Assembly (NCBI GenBank): GCA_944391255.1
Contig: CALXSW010000038.1
Span: 1-16,193, forward strand
From: an uncultured Clostridia bacterium
GTDB lineage: Bacteria > Bacillota > Clostridia > UBA1381
DNA length: 16,193 bases
Reading direction: 5' to 3'
Of this stretch, positions 1-7,319 are shown piece by piece (position 1 is the first letter of the stretch; every line of letters begins with the position of its first letter). Under the pieces are notes generated by a model that searched no databases, was not told the origin of the DNA, and saw only the letters and a program-made list of their open reading frames with translations. A program made the translations under genes and the position numbers.

Positions 1-842
1 GGATTTTTACGTTCATCGTAATATTTGCGAATATCATTACGATTTTTAGAGAATTTCCCGATATAATAAGGCTCGTTCTGCTGCAAAAGACATATTCGGA
101 ATTTATAGTCACCGCATTCTATATAACAGTGGCGATCGGCGCGTTTTGCGGAGTTGAGGCTGTAGGGCGCGTGTCATCAATATTTCTGCCTGTGTGCGGA
201 GCTGTGTTTGTCGCTTTTCTCATAATGCTCATACCGAGCTATGATATAGAGAATATATCTCCGATTTTCGGGAACGGAGCAGCCGCTACTCTTGGAAAGG
301 GAGTATCATCATTGTCTGTATTTTCGGATCTAATCCTTATTAATATGCTGCTGCCTCACATAAAGAGAAAATGTGATTACAAAAAGTGCGGACTAAAGGC
401 TGTTCTTATAAGCGGTATATGCTGTACGCTGATAGTTTTGGCATATTCGCTGTGCTATCCTTATCCGTCATCGGTGGATTTTCTGATACCTGTATATCAG
501 CTTGAAAGATTTGTAAATTTGAGCAGCTTTTTTTCGAGGTTTGAGGCTGTGCTGCAGATGTTTTGGACTATAATACTTCTGCTTTACGCCGTTTTAAATG
601 TTTCTGTTCTGTCAGAGGTATTGCAAAGCACGTTTGGAACAAAAAATGAAAAAATATATATAATCCCGATAACAGCCATGATCGCGGCGGTCACAATGAC
701 ACCATGGATGAAATATAACGTGCATTATATAGGATATTATATAATGAAGGTGATATATATACCGGCTTTTCTGCTGCCGATCGTATATGGATTGTTTCAC
801 GTGAAACATTCTGATAAAAGGAACAAGGAGCGTCACCAATGA
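1..842 (+). CDS. GerAB-family spore germination permease, C-terminal part (5' end outside window)
   Basis: The reading frame is open from the first bases of the window (first full codon at 3) to the TGA at 840-842, about 279 residues, so the start lies upstream. The protein is very hydrophobic, with around seven or eight membrane segments separated by short loops, and ends in a basic tail. GerAB-family proteins (APC superfamily, roughly 360 residues) are the inner spore membrane subunit of germinant receptors and work with GerAA and GerAC. The assignment rests on the membrane pattern plus the directly following GerAC-type gene, which overlaps it by ATGA at 839-842, indicating translational coupling. 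A gerAA-type gene would be expected upstream, outside the window. The last part of the gene contains a perfect parS palindrome, which encodes the Leu-Phe-His-Val-Lys-His stretch near the C-terminus. Which germinant is sensed cannot be told. Confidence 0.85.
   Translation, partial: IFTFIVIFANIITIFREFPDIIRLVLLQKTYSEFIVTAFYITVAIGAFCGVEAVGRVSSIFLPVCGAVFVAFLIMLIPSYDIENISPIFGNGAAATLGKGVSSLSVFSDLILINMLLPHIKRKCDYKKCGLKAVLISGICCTLIVLAYSLCYPYPSSVDFLIPVYQLERFVNLSSFFSRFEAVLQMFWTIILLLYAVLNVSVLSEVLQSTFGTKNEKIYIIPITAMIAAVTMTPWMKYNVHYIGYYIMKVIYIPAFLLPIVYGLFHVKHSDKRNKERHQ
793..808. promoter_or_regulatory. parS: parS centromere-like ParB/Spo0J binding site
   Basis: The sequence TGTTTCACGTGAAACA is a perfect 16-bp palindrome and equals the parS consensus established for Bacillus subtilis Spo0J and conserved across most bacterial phyla. 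It lies inside the 3' end of the GerAB-type gene. In well-studied bacteria ParB loads at parS, spreads as a CTP-dependent clamp and recruits SMC condensin; most parS sites lie in the origin-proximal part of the chromosome and many are inside coding regions. The match is direct; that it is bound in vivo and that the window is near the origin are inferences. Confidence 0.9.
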
Positions 843-2101
843 AATTGACAAATCTTATAAAACTGACAGCCGTTATACCTCTCGTTATACTGCTTTCATC
901 ATGCGTAGGACAAGAGCCAAATGATATCGCGTATGTCACGGCTCTTGGGATAGATAAAAAAGATGATGAATATGTATATACGATACAATTTGCAAATCCA
1001 ACGAAAATAAGCGGCGGAGCGTCAGAGGAGGGCGGAAAGGGCGGTCAGATAGTGGAAAATCTTTCTGTCGGCGGAAACTCTATCTATTCCGGAATAAATA
1101 ATGCAAACGCCATATTGTCAAAAAACTTATCGCTTGCGCACGCTAAGCTTGTTGTGGTGTCAGAAGATGTGGCGAGAGATGGCCTCTATGATATAACTGA
1201 TCTGCTCGCCCGCAACGGTGAGATAAGGCCCGATATTTATATCGCTGTGGCTGAAAACAGTCAGGAATATATACTTGAAATACAGCCTGTTATAGAATTG
1301 AACCCGGCAAAATACTATCAATTGACATATGAAAAAAATGAATTTGGCGGTGTTGCCAGAAATTCAGCTGTGGAATATTATTTTTCAAATATGACCGGAA
1401 ACAGGGATTGCGTGCTGCCTCTCGCCGGTACGGCAAATACAGATGGCGAGGAAAGATCGGAACACAGTGTGTCAGAATCAGTATCGGAAAATAAAAGATA
1501 CGAAGATGCTGAAAAATATGAGTCTGACTTTGAAAACAACGGCAGAAATTATTTAGCCGGACAGGCAGGCTTGAAGATCGCAAACAAAAGCGAAACGATC
1601 GGAATGGCTGTGTTTAACGCTGATGAATACATCGGAAAGCTCGGAAGCATAGAAACTGAATTATATAACATACTCTCCGGACAGATAGAGGAAAATTATA
1701 TAGAATTTTATTCCGGACAGACGTCAGTTCCTATAACACTTAGGATAAACCAGAAAAAGAAGCCTGATTATGATATAGATATAGATTCAAAGCATGTAAA
1801 TATAAAGGTCAGGCTTGAGGGTGAGCTTATGTCACTGTCAAAGCAGTACGAGGAGGCGAACTCGATAAATTATATGGAGAAAGAGCTGTCACAAATGATG
1901 TCGGAGACGGCTGAAAATTTTATAAATGATGTATATGACAGGGATATTGATATACTCGGTCTTAAAGGGAAATTGAAAACAAAATTTCTGACGTGGCAGC
2001 AGTATAATGATTATTGCGAGAATTACAGCGATAAAGATTGGGATATAAGCGTTGAGGGAGATATAGTGATAAGTGGGACAAGTATAGTAAAATATAGGTG
2101 A
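839..2101 (+). CDS. Ger(x)C-family spore germination lipoprotein
   Basis: A 420-residue protein with a lipoprotein signal: basic Lys2 and Lys8, a hydrophobic core at about 9-19, and the lipobox Leu19-Ser20-Ser21-Cys22, so Cys22 should be lipidated after cleavage. The N-terminal domain contains the family-typical stretch around Ala-Leu-Gly-Ile-Asp at 35-39, and the C-terminal domain starts near residue 240. GerAC proteins are the lipoprotein subunit of spore germinant receptors, anchored on the outer face of the inner spore membrane. The start is supported by AAGGAG eight bases upstream and by the ATGA overlap with the gerAB-type gene. A polar Ser/Glu/Asn-rich stretch at about 198-238 separates the two domains. 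The length is slightly above the usual 370-400 residues because of this linker. A perfect-stem terminator follows immediately. Confidence 0.93.
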   Translation: MKLTNLIKLTAVIPLVILLSSCVGQEPNDIAYVTALGIDKKDDEYVYTIQFANPTKISGGASEEGGKGGQIVENLSVGGNSIYSGINNANAILSKNLSLAHAKLVVVSEDVARDGLYDITDLLARNGEIRPDIYIAVAENSQEYILEIQPVIELNPAKYYQLTYEKNEFGGVARNSAVEYYFSNMTGNRDCVLPLAGTANTDGEERSEHSVSESVSENKRYEDAEKYESDFENNGRNYLAGQAGLKIANKSETIGMAVFNADEYIGKLGSIETELYNILSGQIEENYIEFYSGQTSVPITLRINQKKKPDYDIDIDSKHVNIKVRLEGELMSLSKQYEEANSINYMEKELSQMMSETAENFINDVYDRDIDILGLKGKLKTKFLTWQQYNDYCENYSDKDWDISVEGDIVISGTSIVKYR

Positions 2102-2148
2102 AAAGCGCAGATACTCTCTCATAATATAGAGAGTATCTGCGCTTTTTT
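2101..2148. terminator. Bidirectional intrinsic terminator between gerAC-type gene and metH
   Basis: A hairpin with a perfect 19-bp stem (2101-2119 with 2128-2146), a loop of 8 bases, and a T-run to 2148 on the + strand. The stem begins with AAAA, giving a shorter U-tract on the opposite strand, so it can serve both convergent genes. Its first base is the last base of the gerAC-type stop codon, and the metH stop codon lies 5 bases beyond. Confidence 0.95.
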
Positions 2149-2152
2149 ATGA

Positions 2153-4561
2153 TCATACAGTGTGACCGAAAAATTCATTCGCGTAATTTACAGATGATAA
2201 AGCGTCCTTACAGTACTTGTCGGCGCCGATCATATCGGCGTATTCCTGTGTCAGAACTGCTCCGCCTACCCATACCTGAACATCAAGGCCTTCCGATCTT
2301 ATAAGCTTTATCGTTTCTTCCATGCTCAAAACTGTAGTCGTCATAAGCGCTGAAAGGCCGCAAATATGGATATCATTTTCCTTTAAGCATTTGACTATTT
2401 CCTCCGGAGGAACGTCCTTTCCAAGATCAAATATCTCATATCCGTAATTTTCAAGCAGAACTCTTACTATGTTCTTGCCTATATCGTGAATATCGCCCTT
2501 TACTGTGGCGAGGACTATCTTTCCCTTGCTCTCCTGCTCCGTTCCGTTCGCTGTGATCATTTCCTTTATAGCGTCAAAAGAGTTCTTCACAGTTTCGGCG
2601 CTCATCATAAGCTGAGGCAAAAACATCGTTCCTACCTCAAATTCCTTCCCCACCGCGTCAAGAGCCGGAATAAGCACGTTATTGATTATATCCATAGGCT
2701 CTCTTTTTTCAAGAAGTTTTTTCGTTTCTTCGTATGACTGGTCACGAAGTCCTTTTACTATTATGTCAAACAGCTTGTCCTTATTTTCTGATCTGTCTTC
2801 CGAAACAGAATCCGCTTTTGTAACAGTCGTATGCGATTTTGTGCCGGCATAAGCTGCGACATAATCGGTACAGTCAGTATCTATGCAGGCAAGCGCGCGG
2901 TATGCTCTGTAGGTGTTCATCATACTGTCGGCGCATGGGTTTATAATGCACGCGTCAAGACCGCTGTGAAGAGCGAGAGCAAAAAACGTTCCGTTTACTA
3001 TCTCGCGGCGCGGCAGTCCGAATGAAATGTTAGAAACACCTAACACTGTTTTCATTCCAAGCTCGCTCTTTATGCGGCTCAAAGCCTTTATAGTTTCAGC
3101 CGATTCTTTTTGCTGTGCTGATATCGTGAGAGTAAGCGCGTCCATTACGAGATCTTTTTTCTTTATTCCGTACTCTGCCGCTTTTTGAGCTATGCGCTCC
3201 GCTATCTTTACTCTGCCGTCAGCTGACGCCGGTATACCTTCCTCGTCAAGACATAATCCGACAAGAACACCGCCGTATTTCTGAACTATAGGCAGTATAG
3301 TATCAAGACTTTCTTTTTTTCCGTTAACAGAATTTACCATTGGCTTTCCGTTGTATATCCTGAGCGCTCTTTCTATAGTGGTTGGATCTGATGAGTCTAT
3401 CTGAAGCGGAAGATTTACAGCCGATGATATAGCTTTTACCGCCTGCTCCATCATTTCGCATTCGTTTATCTCAGGCAGTCCGACATTTACATCAAGTATA
3501 TGTGCTCCGGCATCGCGCTGAGAAAAAGCCTCGTTTAATATATAATCTATATCACCGCTGCGCAGCGCCTCTTTAAATTTTTTCTTGCCTGTAGGATTGA
3601 TCCTCTCGCCTATTATGACAGGACGGTCATCAAGGTATACGGCCTTTGAATATGAGCAGACGACTGTGTGTTTCTTTTCCTCAACTACTGGCGAGTATAT
3701 ACGGCACATATCTGTGAGCGCCTTTATATGTTCAGGCGTCGTTCCGCAGCAGCCGCCGAGAACGCTCGCTCCGAGTTTAGCTATTTCACTGCATTCTTCC
3801 GCAAAAATATCAGGTGTGACATTATATACAGTTTCACCGTTTACTATCTGCGGAAGTCCGGCATTAGGCTGCGCCATTATCGGTATAGATGATATTTTTG
3901 AAAGCTCCTCCATCATCTCGCATATCTGCATAGGACCGAGTCCGCAGTTTATGCCAAGACAATCGACTCCAAGTCCCTCAAACATGGCGGACATTACATG
4001 GACATCAGCGCCTGTAAGAGTCTTATGCGACTCGTCAAACGTCATAGTCAGAAAAACAGGAAGATCGGTATTTTCCTTTACGGCAAGAACAGCCGCCTTC
4101 GCCTCAAGAGTATCTGACATAGTTTCGATAATAACGAGATCAGCGCCTGACTTTTCAGCCGTCACAGCGATTTTTTTAAAAGAGTCATACGCGTCATCAA
4201 ATGAAAGCTCGCCTATCGGTTCCATGAGCTTTCCTGTAGGGCCTATATCGAAAGCCACAAAATGAGGTTTATCTATATTGCATTCGCTCACAGCCTGACG
4301 AGCATTTCCTACAGCCGCGGCTATTACGAGATCTATCGGAATACCTTCTGATTTCAGAGGATTCGCGCCGAATGTGTTGGTCGTTATAATATTTGCTCCT
4401 GCCTCAAGATATTGTGAATGGATCCTTTTTATAAGCGCCGGATCTGTTATGTTTAAAAGCTCCGGTATATCTCCGCCCTTCATTCCGTTTTTCTGGAGCA
4501 TAGTTCCCATGCCGCCGTCAAAAAACAGCAGCTGTTTTCCAAGAATTTCGCGAATGTTCAT
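2153..4561 (-). CDS. metH: Cobalamin-dependent methionine synthase, short form without reactivation domain
   Basis: An 802-residue protein predicted to move a methyl group from methyltetrahydrofolate via cobalamin to homocysteine. The order is: homocysteine S-methyltransferase domain (about 1-290) with Gly16-Gly17-Met-Gly-Thr and zinc ligands Cys206, Cys271 and Cys272; pterin-binding domain (about 310-560) starting at Val-Ile-Ile-Gly-Glu-Arg-Ile-Asn-Pro-Thr-Gly; cobalamin cap (about 595-670); and Rossmann B12 domain (about 680-802) with the Asp690-x-His692-x-x-Gly695 motif that supplies the axial histidine. It stops right after the B12 domain, so the S-adenosylmethionine-dependent reactivation domain of the approximately 1200-residue enterobacterial enzyme is missing, as in Thermotoga-type enzymes that use a separate reactivation protein. 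No such partner gene is in the window. The start at 4561 is chosen because GGAGG lies seven bases upstream; a 26-residue upstream extension is not MetH-like. No cobalamin or SAM riboswitch was recognised in the leader. Confidence 0.93.
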   Translation of the reverse strand: MNIREILGKQLLFFDGGMGTMLQKNGMKGGDIPELLNITDPALIKRIHSQYLEAGANIITTNTFGANPLKSEGIPIDLVIAAAVGNARQAVSECNIDKPHFVAFDIGPTGKLMEPIGELSFDDAYDSFKKIAVTAEKSGADLVIIETMSDTLEAKAAVLAVKENTDLPVFLTMTFDESHKTLTGADVHVMSAMFEGLGVDCLGINCGLGPMQICEMMEELSKISSIPIMAQPNAGLPQIVNGETVYNVTPDIFAEECSEIAKLGASVLGGCCGTTPEHIKALTDMCRIYSPVVEEKKHTVVCSYSKAVYLDDRPVIIGERINPTGKKKFKEALRSGDIDYILNEAFSQRDAGAHILDVNVGLPEINECEMMEQAVKAISSAVNLPLQIDSSDPTTIERALRIYNGKPMVNSVNGKKESLDTILPIVQKYGGVLVGLCLDEEGIPASADGRVKIAERIAQKAAEYGIKKKDLVMDALTLTISAQQKESAETIKALSRIKSELGMKTVLGVSNISFGLPRREIVNGTFFALALHSGLDACIINPCADSMMNTYRAYRALACIDTDCTDYVAAYAGTKSHTTVTKADSVSEDRSENKDKLFDIIVKGLRDQSYEETKKLLEKREPMDIINNVLIPALDAVGKEFEVGTMFLPQLMMSAETVKNSFDAIKEMITANGTEQESKGKIVLATVKGDIHDIGKNIVRVLLENYGYEIFDLGKDVPPEEIVKCLKENDIHICGLSALMTTTVLSMEETIKLIRSEGLDVQVWVGGAVLTQEYADMIGADKYCKDALSSVNYANEFFGHTV

Positions 4562-4620
4562 ATAAATACCTCCGATTTGAATAGGTTTAAAAAAGGGGCA
4601 GTAGCAAAATGCACAGGCAG

Positions 4621-4799
4621 CATAAAGTGATAAAATCACTTTATGTTACGAACGAAACTCACCACTCGACGTACTAATGTACGCATTCGGGCATGTGACA
4701 TCTTCATTTCGTACGTTCCGCGCTATTTGGCTAAAGCCCCGCGTGGCTGACGCAAACCTTTTGAGTCCTGCGGCAGCTTCCGAAAAATTGTCGATTCAA
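4621..4799. other. Non-coding, fold-prone segment between rnpB and metH (possible interspersed repeat or structured RNA)
   Basis: This stretch has no credible gene. It holds a perfect 11-bp inverted repeat at 4621-4631 / 4635-4645 with a 3-base spacer and no T-run on either side. Next to it is a larger possible stem-loop: ACGAACGAAA near 4648-4657 pairs with TTTCGTACGT near 4714-4723 (9 of 10), enclosing CTCAC/GTGA, TCGA-type pairs and a terminal CGTAC-ATTA-GTACG hairpin near 4670-4683. Further on are GGCTAAAGCC at about 4729-4738 and GCGT-GGCTG-ACGC at 4741-4753. GC content is higher than in flanking intergenic DNA. It could be an interspersed repeat, a processed RNA downstream of RNase P RNA, or a metH leader. 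Pairings are by eye. Confidence 0.5.
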
Positions 4800-5129
4800 A
4801 CAAAGCAAGCCTGTAAGCCGGGTTCTGTCGTGGACAATCATCTATCTGGTACGCTCGTCACCGAGCGTCTCAAGCCTTTTGAGGGAAAACGGCGGGCCGC
4901 CTTAGCATTCCCAAAGTTGCTCCGGATGGGGTTTACACGGGATCACAGTTACCTGAGCTCCCTGTGCGCTCTTACCGCACATTTCCACACTTACCGCAAT
5001 AAATCACGGCGTTTATTTTCTGTTGCACTATCCTTAAAGTCGCCTTCACCTGCCGTTAGCAGGCATCCTGCCCTGTGGAGCCCGGACTTTCCTCATACAT
5101 AATGTACGCGATTGTCCAGCTTACTTTGT
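4800..5129 (-). ncRNA. rnpB: RNase P RNA, bacterial class A
   Basis: The catalytic RNA of RNase P, which removes the 5' leader of precursor tRNAs. On the - strand the conserved core elements appear in the right order: GAGGAAAGTCCGGGCTCC (5077-5094), the GGTAAGAGCGCAC element (4964-4976), and ACAGAACCCGGCTTA near the 3' end (4814-4828). The two ends pair to form helix P1: 5119-5129 with 4800-4810, eleven pairs with one G-U, and this sets the boundaries given (about 330 nt, ends approximate). A strong promoter lies just upstream. The class A look fits Clostridia rather than Bacilli. The open frame on the opposite strand across this gene is a shadow and not a protein. No clear intrinsic terminator was found at the 3' end. 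Confidence 0.96.
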
Positions 5130-5139
5130 TACAAGCTAT

Positions 5140-5168
5140 ATTCTACCATATATTGTTTTATAAGTCAA
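5140..5168 (-). promoter_or_regulatory. SigA-type promoter of rnpB
   Basis: On the - strand: -35 TTGACT (5163-5168), 17-base spacer, extended -10 TGGTAGAAT with hexamer TAGAAT (5140-5145). The predicted transcription start, about 7 bases on, falls within a few bases of the P1 helix that begins the RNA, so promoter and RNA boundary support each other. Confidence 0.85.
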
Positions 5169-5206
5169 GCATTAGTTTTTTTGCATAGGCTGTATGCTTT
5201 ATATCA

Positions 5207-5599
5207 TCACTCGCCTAAAGGAATACCATTCGCGTCGCAGTTGATACTTCCGACAAGTATAAGTATCCCTTCTATCAATCCCCATATAGCTCCTATCCCG
5301 AAACAAAAGCTTAGGCATATCTGCGCGATGCCTTTGCCTATAAATCCAAGATAAAAGTTATGTACGCCAAGTCCGCCGAGGAGTATTCCAAGAATTCCGG
5401 CTATAAGTCTTGATTTCTGTGCTGTGTTTGGCGGTATAGTTCTGAGTGCGACACCGCATCCTGTACAAAACTGCGCGTTTGGCATAGTTTCCTTTCCACA
5501 GTTAGGACAAAATTTGTCGCCTACCCCGGCTTTTACTCCACAGTTTAAGCATACCGCCGCATTGTCGTTTATTTGATGTCCGCAGTTTCTGCAATACAT
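5207..5599 (-). CDS. Double zinc-ribbon TM2 domain membrane protein
   Basis: A 130-residue protein. The N-terminal half has two zinc-ribbon modules with cysteine pairs at 3/6 and 17/20, then 31/34 and 45/48. After a linker of about 12 residues comes a TM2 domain (about 62-120) with two membrane segments joined by the characteristic Gly-rich turn and the His-Asn-Phe-Tyr-Leu-Gly motif. The start has AGGAGGG upstream. TM2 proteins are common in bacteria but have no agreed function; the ribbons would face the cytoplasm and could bind protein or nucleic acid (inference). It is the last gene of the probable mltG operon, 22 bases after the DUF2752 gene. No convincing terminator was found between it and the rnpB promoter; a small GCATA/TATGC hairpin just downstream lacks a T-run on this strand. 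Confidence 0.9.
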   Translation of the reverse strand: MYCRNCGHQINDNAAVCLNCGVKAGVGDKFCPNCGKETMPNAQFCTGCGVALRTIPPNTAQKSRLIAGILGILLGGLGVHNFYLGFIGKGIAQICLSFCFGIGAIWGLIEGILILVGSINCDANGIPLGE

Positions 5600-5621
5600 A
5601 AGATCCCTCCTTTAATTGGTG

Positions 5622-5951
5622 TCAGTTATAGAACTGTATCAGTTTTATAATATAATTTAGAATAAATCCTAAGCATATCAAAATTAATATAGTGTTATTG
5701 ATAAGCTTATTTTTTATTATCCGTCCGTTCTTTAATATATAAAGAAATACTAAAGGCATACTAAATACCATTGGGTGATATTCAAATGCTGATTTAAAAT
5801 CAAGCTCAAACAGAGCGCGCACCGCGCGCGTCATGCCGCAGCCCGGACATATTATATTGAAATATTTAAGAAATATACATTCATGCTCCGCTATGACTGC
5901 GTATATGACGGCAGATACAAATATTGACGCGGTTATCAGATTGCGTTTCAT
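5622..5951 (-). CDS. DUF2752 family small membrane protein
   Basis: A 109-residue protein with an N-terminal membrane segment (about 5-21), the hallmark motif Cys35-Pro-Gly-Cys38-Gly-Met-Thr-Arg42-Ala, and two further hydrophobic segments (about 62-75 and 85-103). The Cys-Pro-Gly-Cys-Gly-x-Thr-Arg signature defines the DUF2752 family, whose function is not known; the paired cysteines could bind metal or be redox-active (inference). It begins only 6 bases after the stop of the upstream 448-residue gene and precedes a TM2 gene, so co-transcription is very likely. Confidence 0.9.
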   Translation of the reverse strand: MKRNLITASIFVSAVIYAVIAEHECIFLKYFNIICPGCGMTRAVRALFELDFKSAFEYHPMVFSMPLVFLYILKNGRIIKNKLINNTILILICLGFILNYIIKLIQFYN

Positions 5952-5957
5952 TTGTGT

Positions 5958-7304
5958 TTATATTTTAGGCGCAAGCAGCTCAAGAGCTTTCAATATCGTT
6001 CCGCTTATCTGCTCCCATTCGGCTTGTGAAACAGACAGGAGATCAACATAATCGCCTGATTTGCTAAATGAGAAATCCTCATCGTAATCCTCAGCCAGCT
6101 CACAGCTTCCGTTAAGAGTTATAAGGTCGTTTATATTTATGCTCATGCTGTCGAATGATATCGCATAGTCTGTGACATTCTTTCCGGACGCGTCGATCTG
6201 CGCCGATAAATAATCGCTGTCAAGTTTAAACGAAATATTTCCGCCTGACGATTCAAATGATATAAGGTCCTTGCCCGATACCGACACCGTGTCTGATACG
6301 CATTCATTAGTGCGGTTTTGCGAGCGCTTTATCTCGTTTTCAATATCGCCGTTTTTGTAATAGGAAATAACATCAAATACATTTGTTTCTCCGCTGAACG
6401 CGAGCGTGTAATTTTTATCACTGCTCTGTTCTACATATATTTCGCGTATTTTATTTTTATAAATTTTAAATATGACGTCAAAATCAGATGACGCGCTCAT
6501 AACGCTTTCAAATATCTTTGATCTTGCCTCGTCCTCGCTTATCCCATACGCGGAGGCAAGAGCGGAAATTTTCTGTCTGCCGTATTCTGTTGAGGCGAAA
6601 TATTCTGAAAAGCGTGATATAAATGTGTCGGCCTGTTCTTTTGTTATGTGCGCTTTATATCGTTTCGCGTTTTTTGTTTTATCGCCTACAACGACCTTTG
6701 AAGTTCCGTCTTTTTTTATATCTATGCTTTTAGCCATGGACAGCAGTTCGCCTGAATTTGCCGAAATAAATCCCTTCGCGTTTATATTGCCCTTTGCTAT
6801 ATCGAGCAGTATATCTGCCGCCGCATATTCTGAGGATACGGAAAACATATCCTTAAATATAGATGAATTCCACTCGTTAGCAAAATTGCTGACAGGTATG
6901 CTGAATCCGCCGCTTCCGAAAAGAGGCGTGTTTATAAGTATCTGAGAGCTGTCCTTATAGACGTCTATACCGAAGCTGTCATACAGGTCTATAGACGTGA
7001 CAGTGCTTGTTTTGTCGGAGTTTACCGTGAGCGAAACAGGCACATCGGTAAGATATGAAAGCTCCTCGATTTTTGCGTCAAGCGAAAATTTGCCGCCGTT
7101 TTCAGAGATATATGAGAATATCTCCTTTTCGTCCTCGGATATATAGTTGAATGTTTTTTCAAAATCGCCGCGCATATTAAGCATACTGAGCATTACGAGC
7201 TTGTCGGGCGTAACAAAATATTTGTATACGCCGAAAAGTCCCGCGCCTATGACAAGGATCGATGCGCATATGATCATAAGTATAGTTTTTAATTTACTGC
7301 TCAT
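5958..7304 (-). CDS. Membrane-anchored extracytoplasmic protein of unknown function
   Basis: A 448-residue protein that I do not recognise. It has a short basic N-terminus (Lys4, Lys6) and one membrane segment at about 8-28 without a lipobox cysteine, so it should be an uncleaved signal anchor with a large outer domain. The rest is rich in Ser, Asp, Lys and alternating hydrophobic residues, suggesting beta-rich structure, with a helical Ala/Ser-rich part around 235-275. Only one cysteine lies in the outer domain's C-terminal half near the sequence Thr-Asn-Glu-Cys and another in Gly-Ser-Cys-Glu. No catalytic motif is apparent. The start has GGAG nine bases upstream. It sits 15 bases after the glycosyltransferase-like gene and 6 bases before the DUF2752 gene, hence in the same operon. 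A role in the envelope is suggested by topology and neighbours only. Confidence 0.8.
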   Translation of the reverse strand: MSSKLKTILMIICASILVIGAGLFGVYKYFVTPDKLVMLSMLNMRGDFEKTFNYISEDEKEIFSYISENGGKFSLDAKIEELSYLTDVPVSLTVNSDKTSTVTSIDLYDSFGIDVYKDSSQILINTPLFGSGGFSIPVSNFANEWNSSIFKDMFSVSSEYAAADILLDIAKGNINAKGFISANSGELLSMAKSIDIKKDGTSKVVVGDKTKNAKRYKAHITKEQADTFISRFSEYFASTEYGRQKISALASAYGISEDEARSKIFESVMSASSDFDVIFKIYKNKIREIYVEQSSDKNYTLAFSGETNVFDVISYYKNGDIENEIKRSQNRTNECVSDTVSVSGKDLISFESSGGNISFKLDSDYLSAQIDASGKNVTDYAISFDSMSININDLITLNGSCELAEDYDEDFSFSKSGDYVDLLSVSQAEWEQISGTILKALELLAPKI

Positions 7305-7319
7305 AAAAAAATCTCCGCG

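Noticed and set aside
691..939. - strand frames over the gerAB/gerAC junction
   Set aside because: They are shadows; the His-Val-Lys and Val-Ser-Arg-Glu-Thr stretches in them are translations of the parS palindrome.
3585..4265. 226-codon + strand frame inside metH
   Set aside because: Shadow of the - strand gene, whose domains and catalytic residues are intact; no ribosome binding site or family resemblance.
4621..4645. Perfect inverted repeat considered as the rnpB terminator
   Set aside because: Neither side has a T-run and it lies 155 bases past the rnpB 3' end.
4643..4750. 35-codon ATG frame in the rnpB-metH gap
   Set aside because: It has no ribosome binding site, starts inside a perfect inverted repeat and is better explained by the structured non-coding segment.
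4562..4800. Cobalamin or SAM riboswitch in the metH leader
   Set aside because: No B12-box or SAM-I core elements were recognised, and the region is too short for a full cobalamin riboswitch plus expression platform.
4677..5102. 141-codon open frame on the + strand across the rnpB region
   Set aside because: It is the antisense shadow of RNase P RNA and the adjoining structured segment; the conserved rnpB core lies on the other strand, and such frames are a known source of false proteins.
5180..5206. GCATA/TATGC hairpin after the TM2 gene as a terminator
   Set aside because: The stem is only 5 bp and on the transcribed - strand it is followed by A residues instead of T residues.
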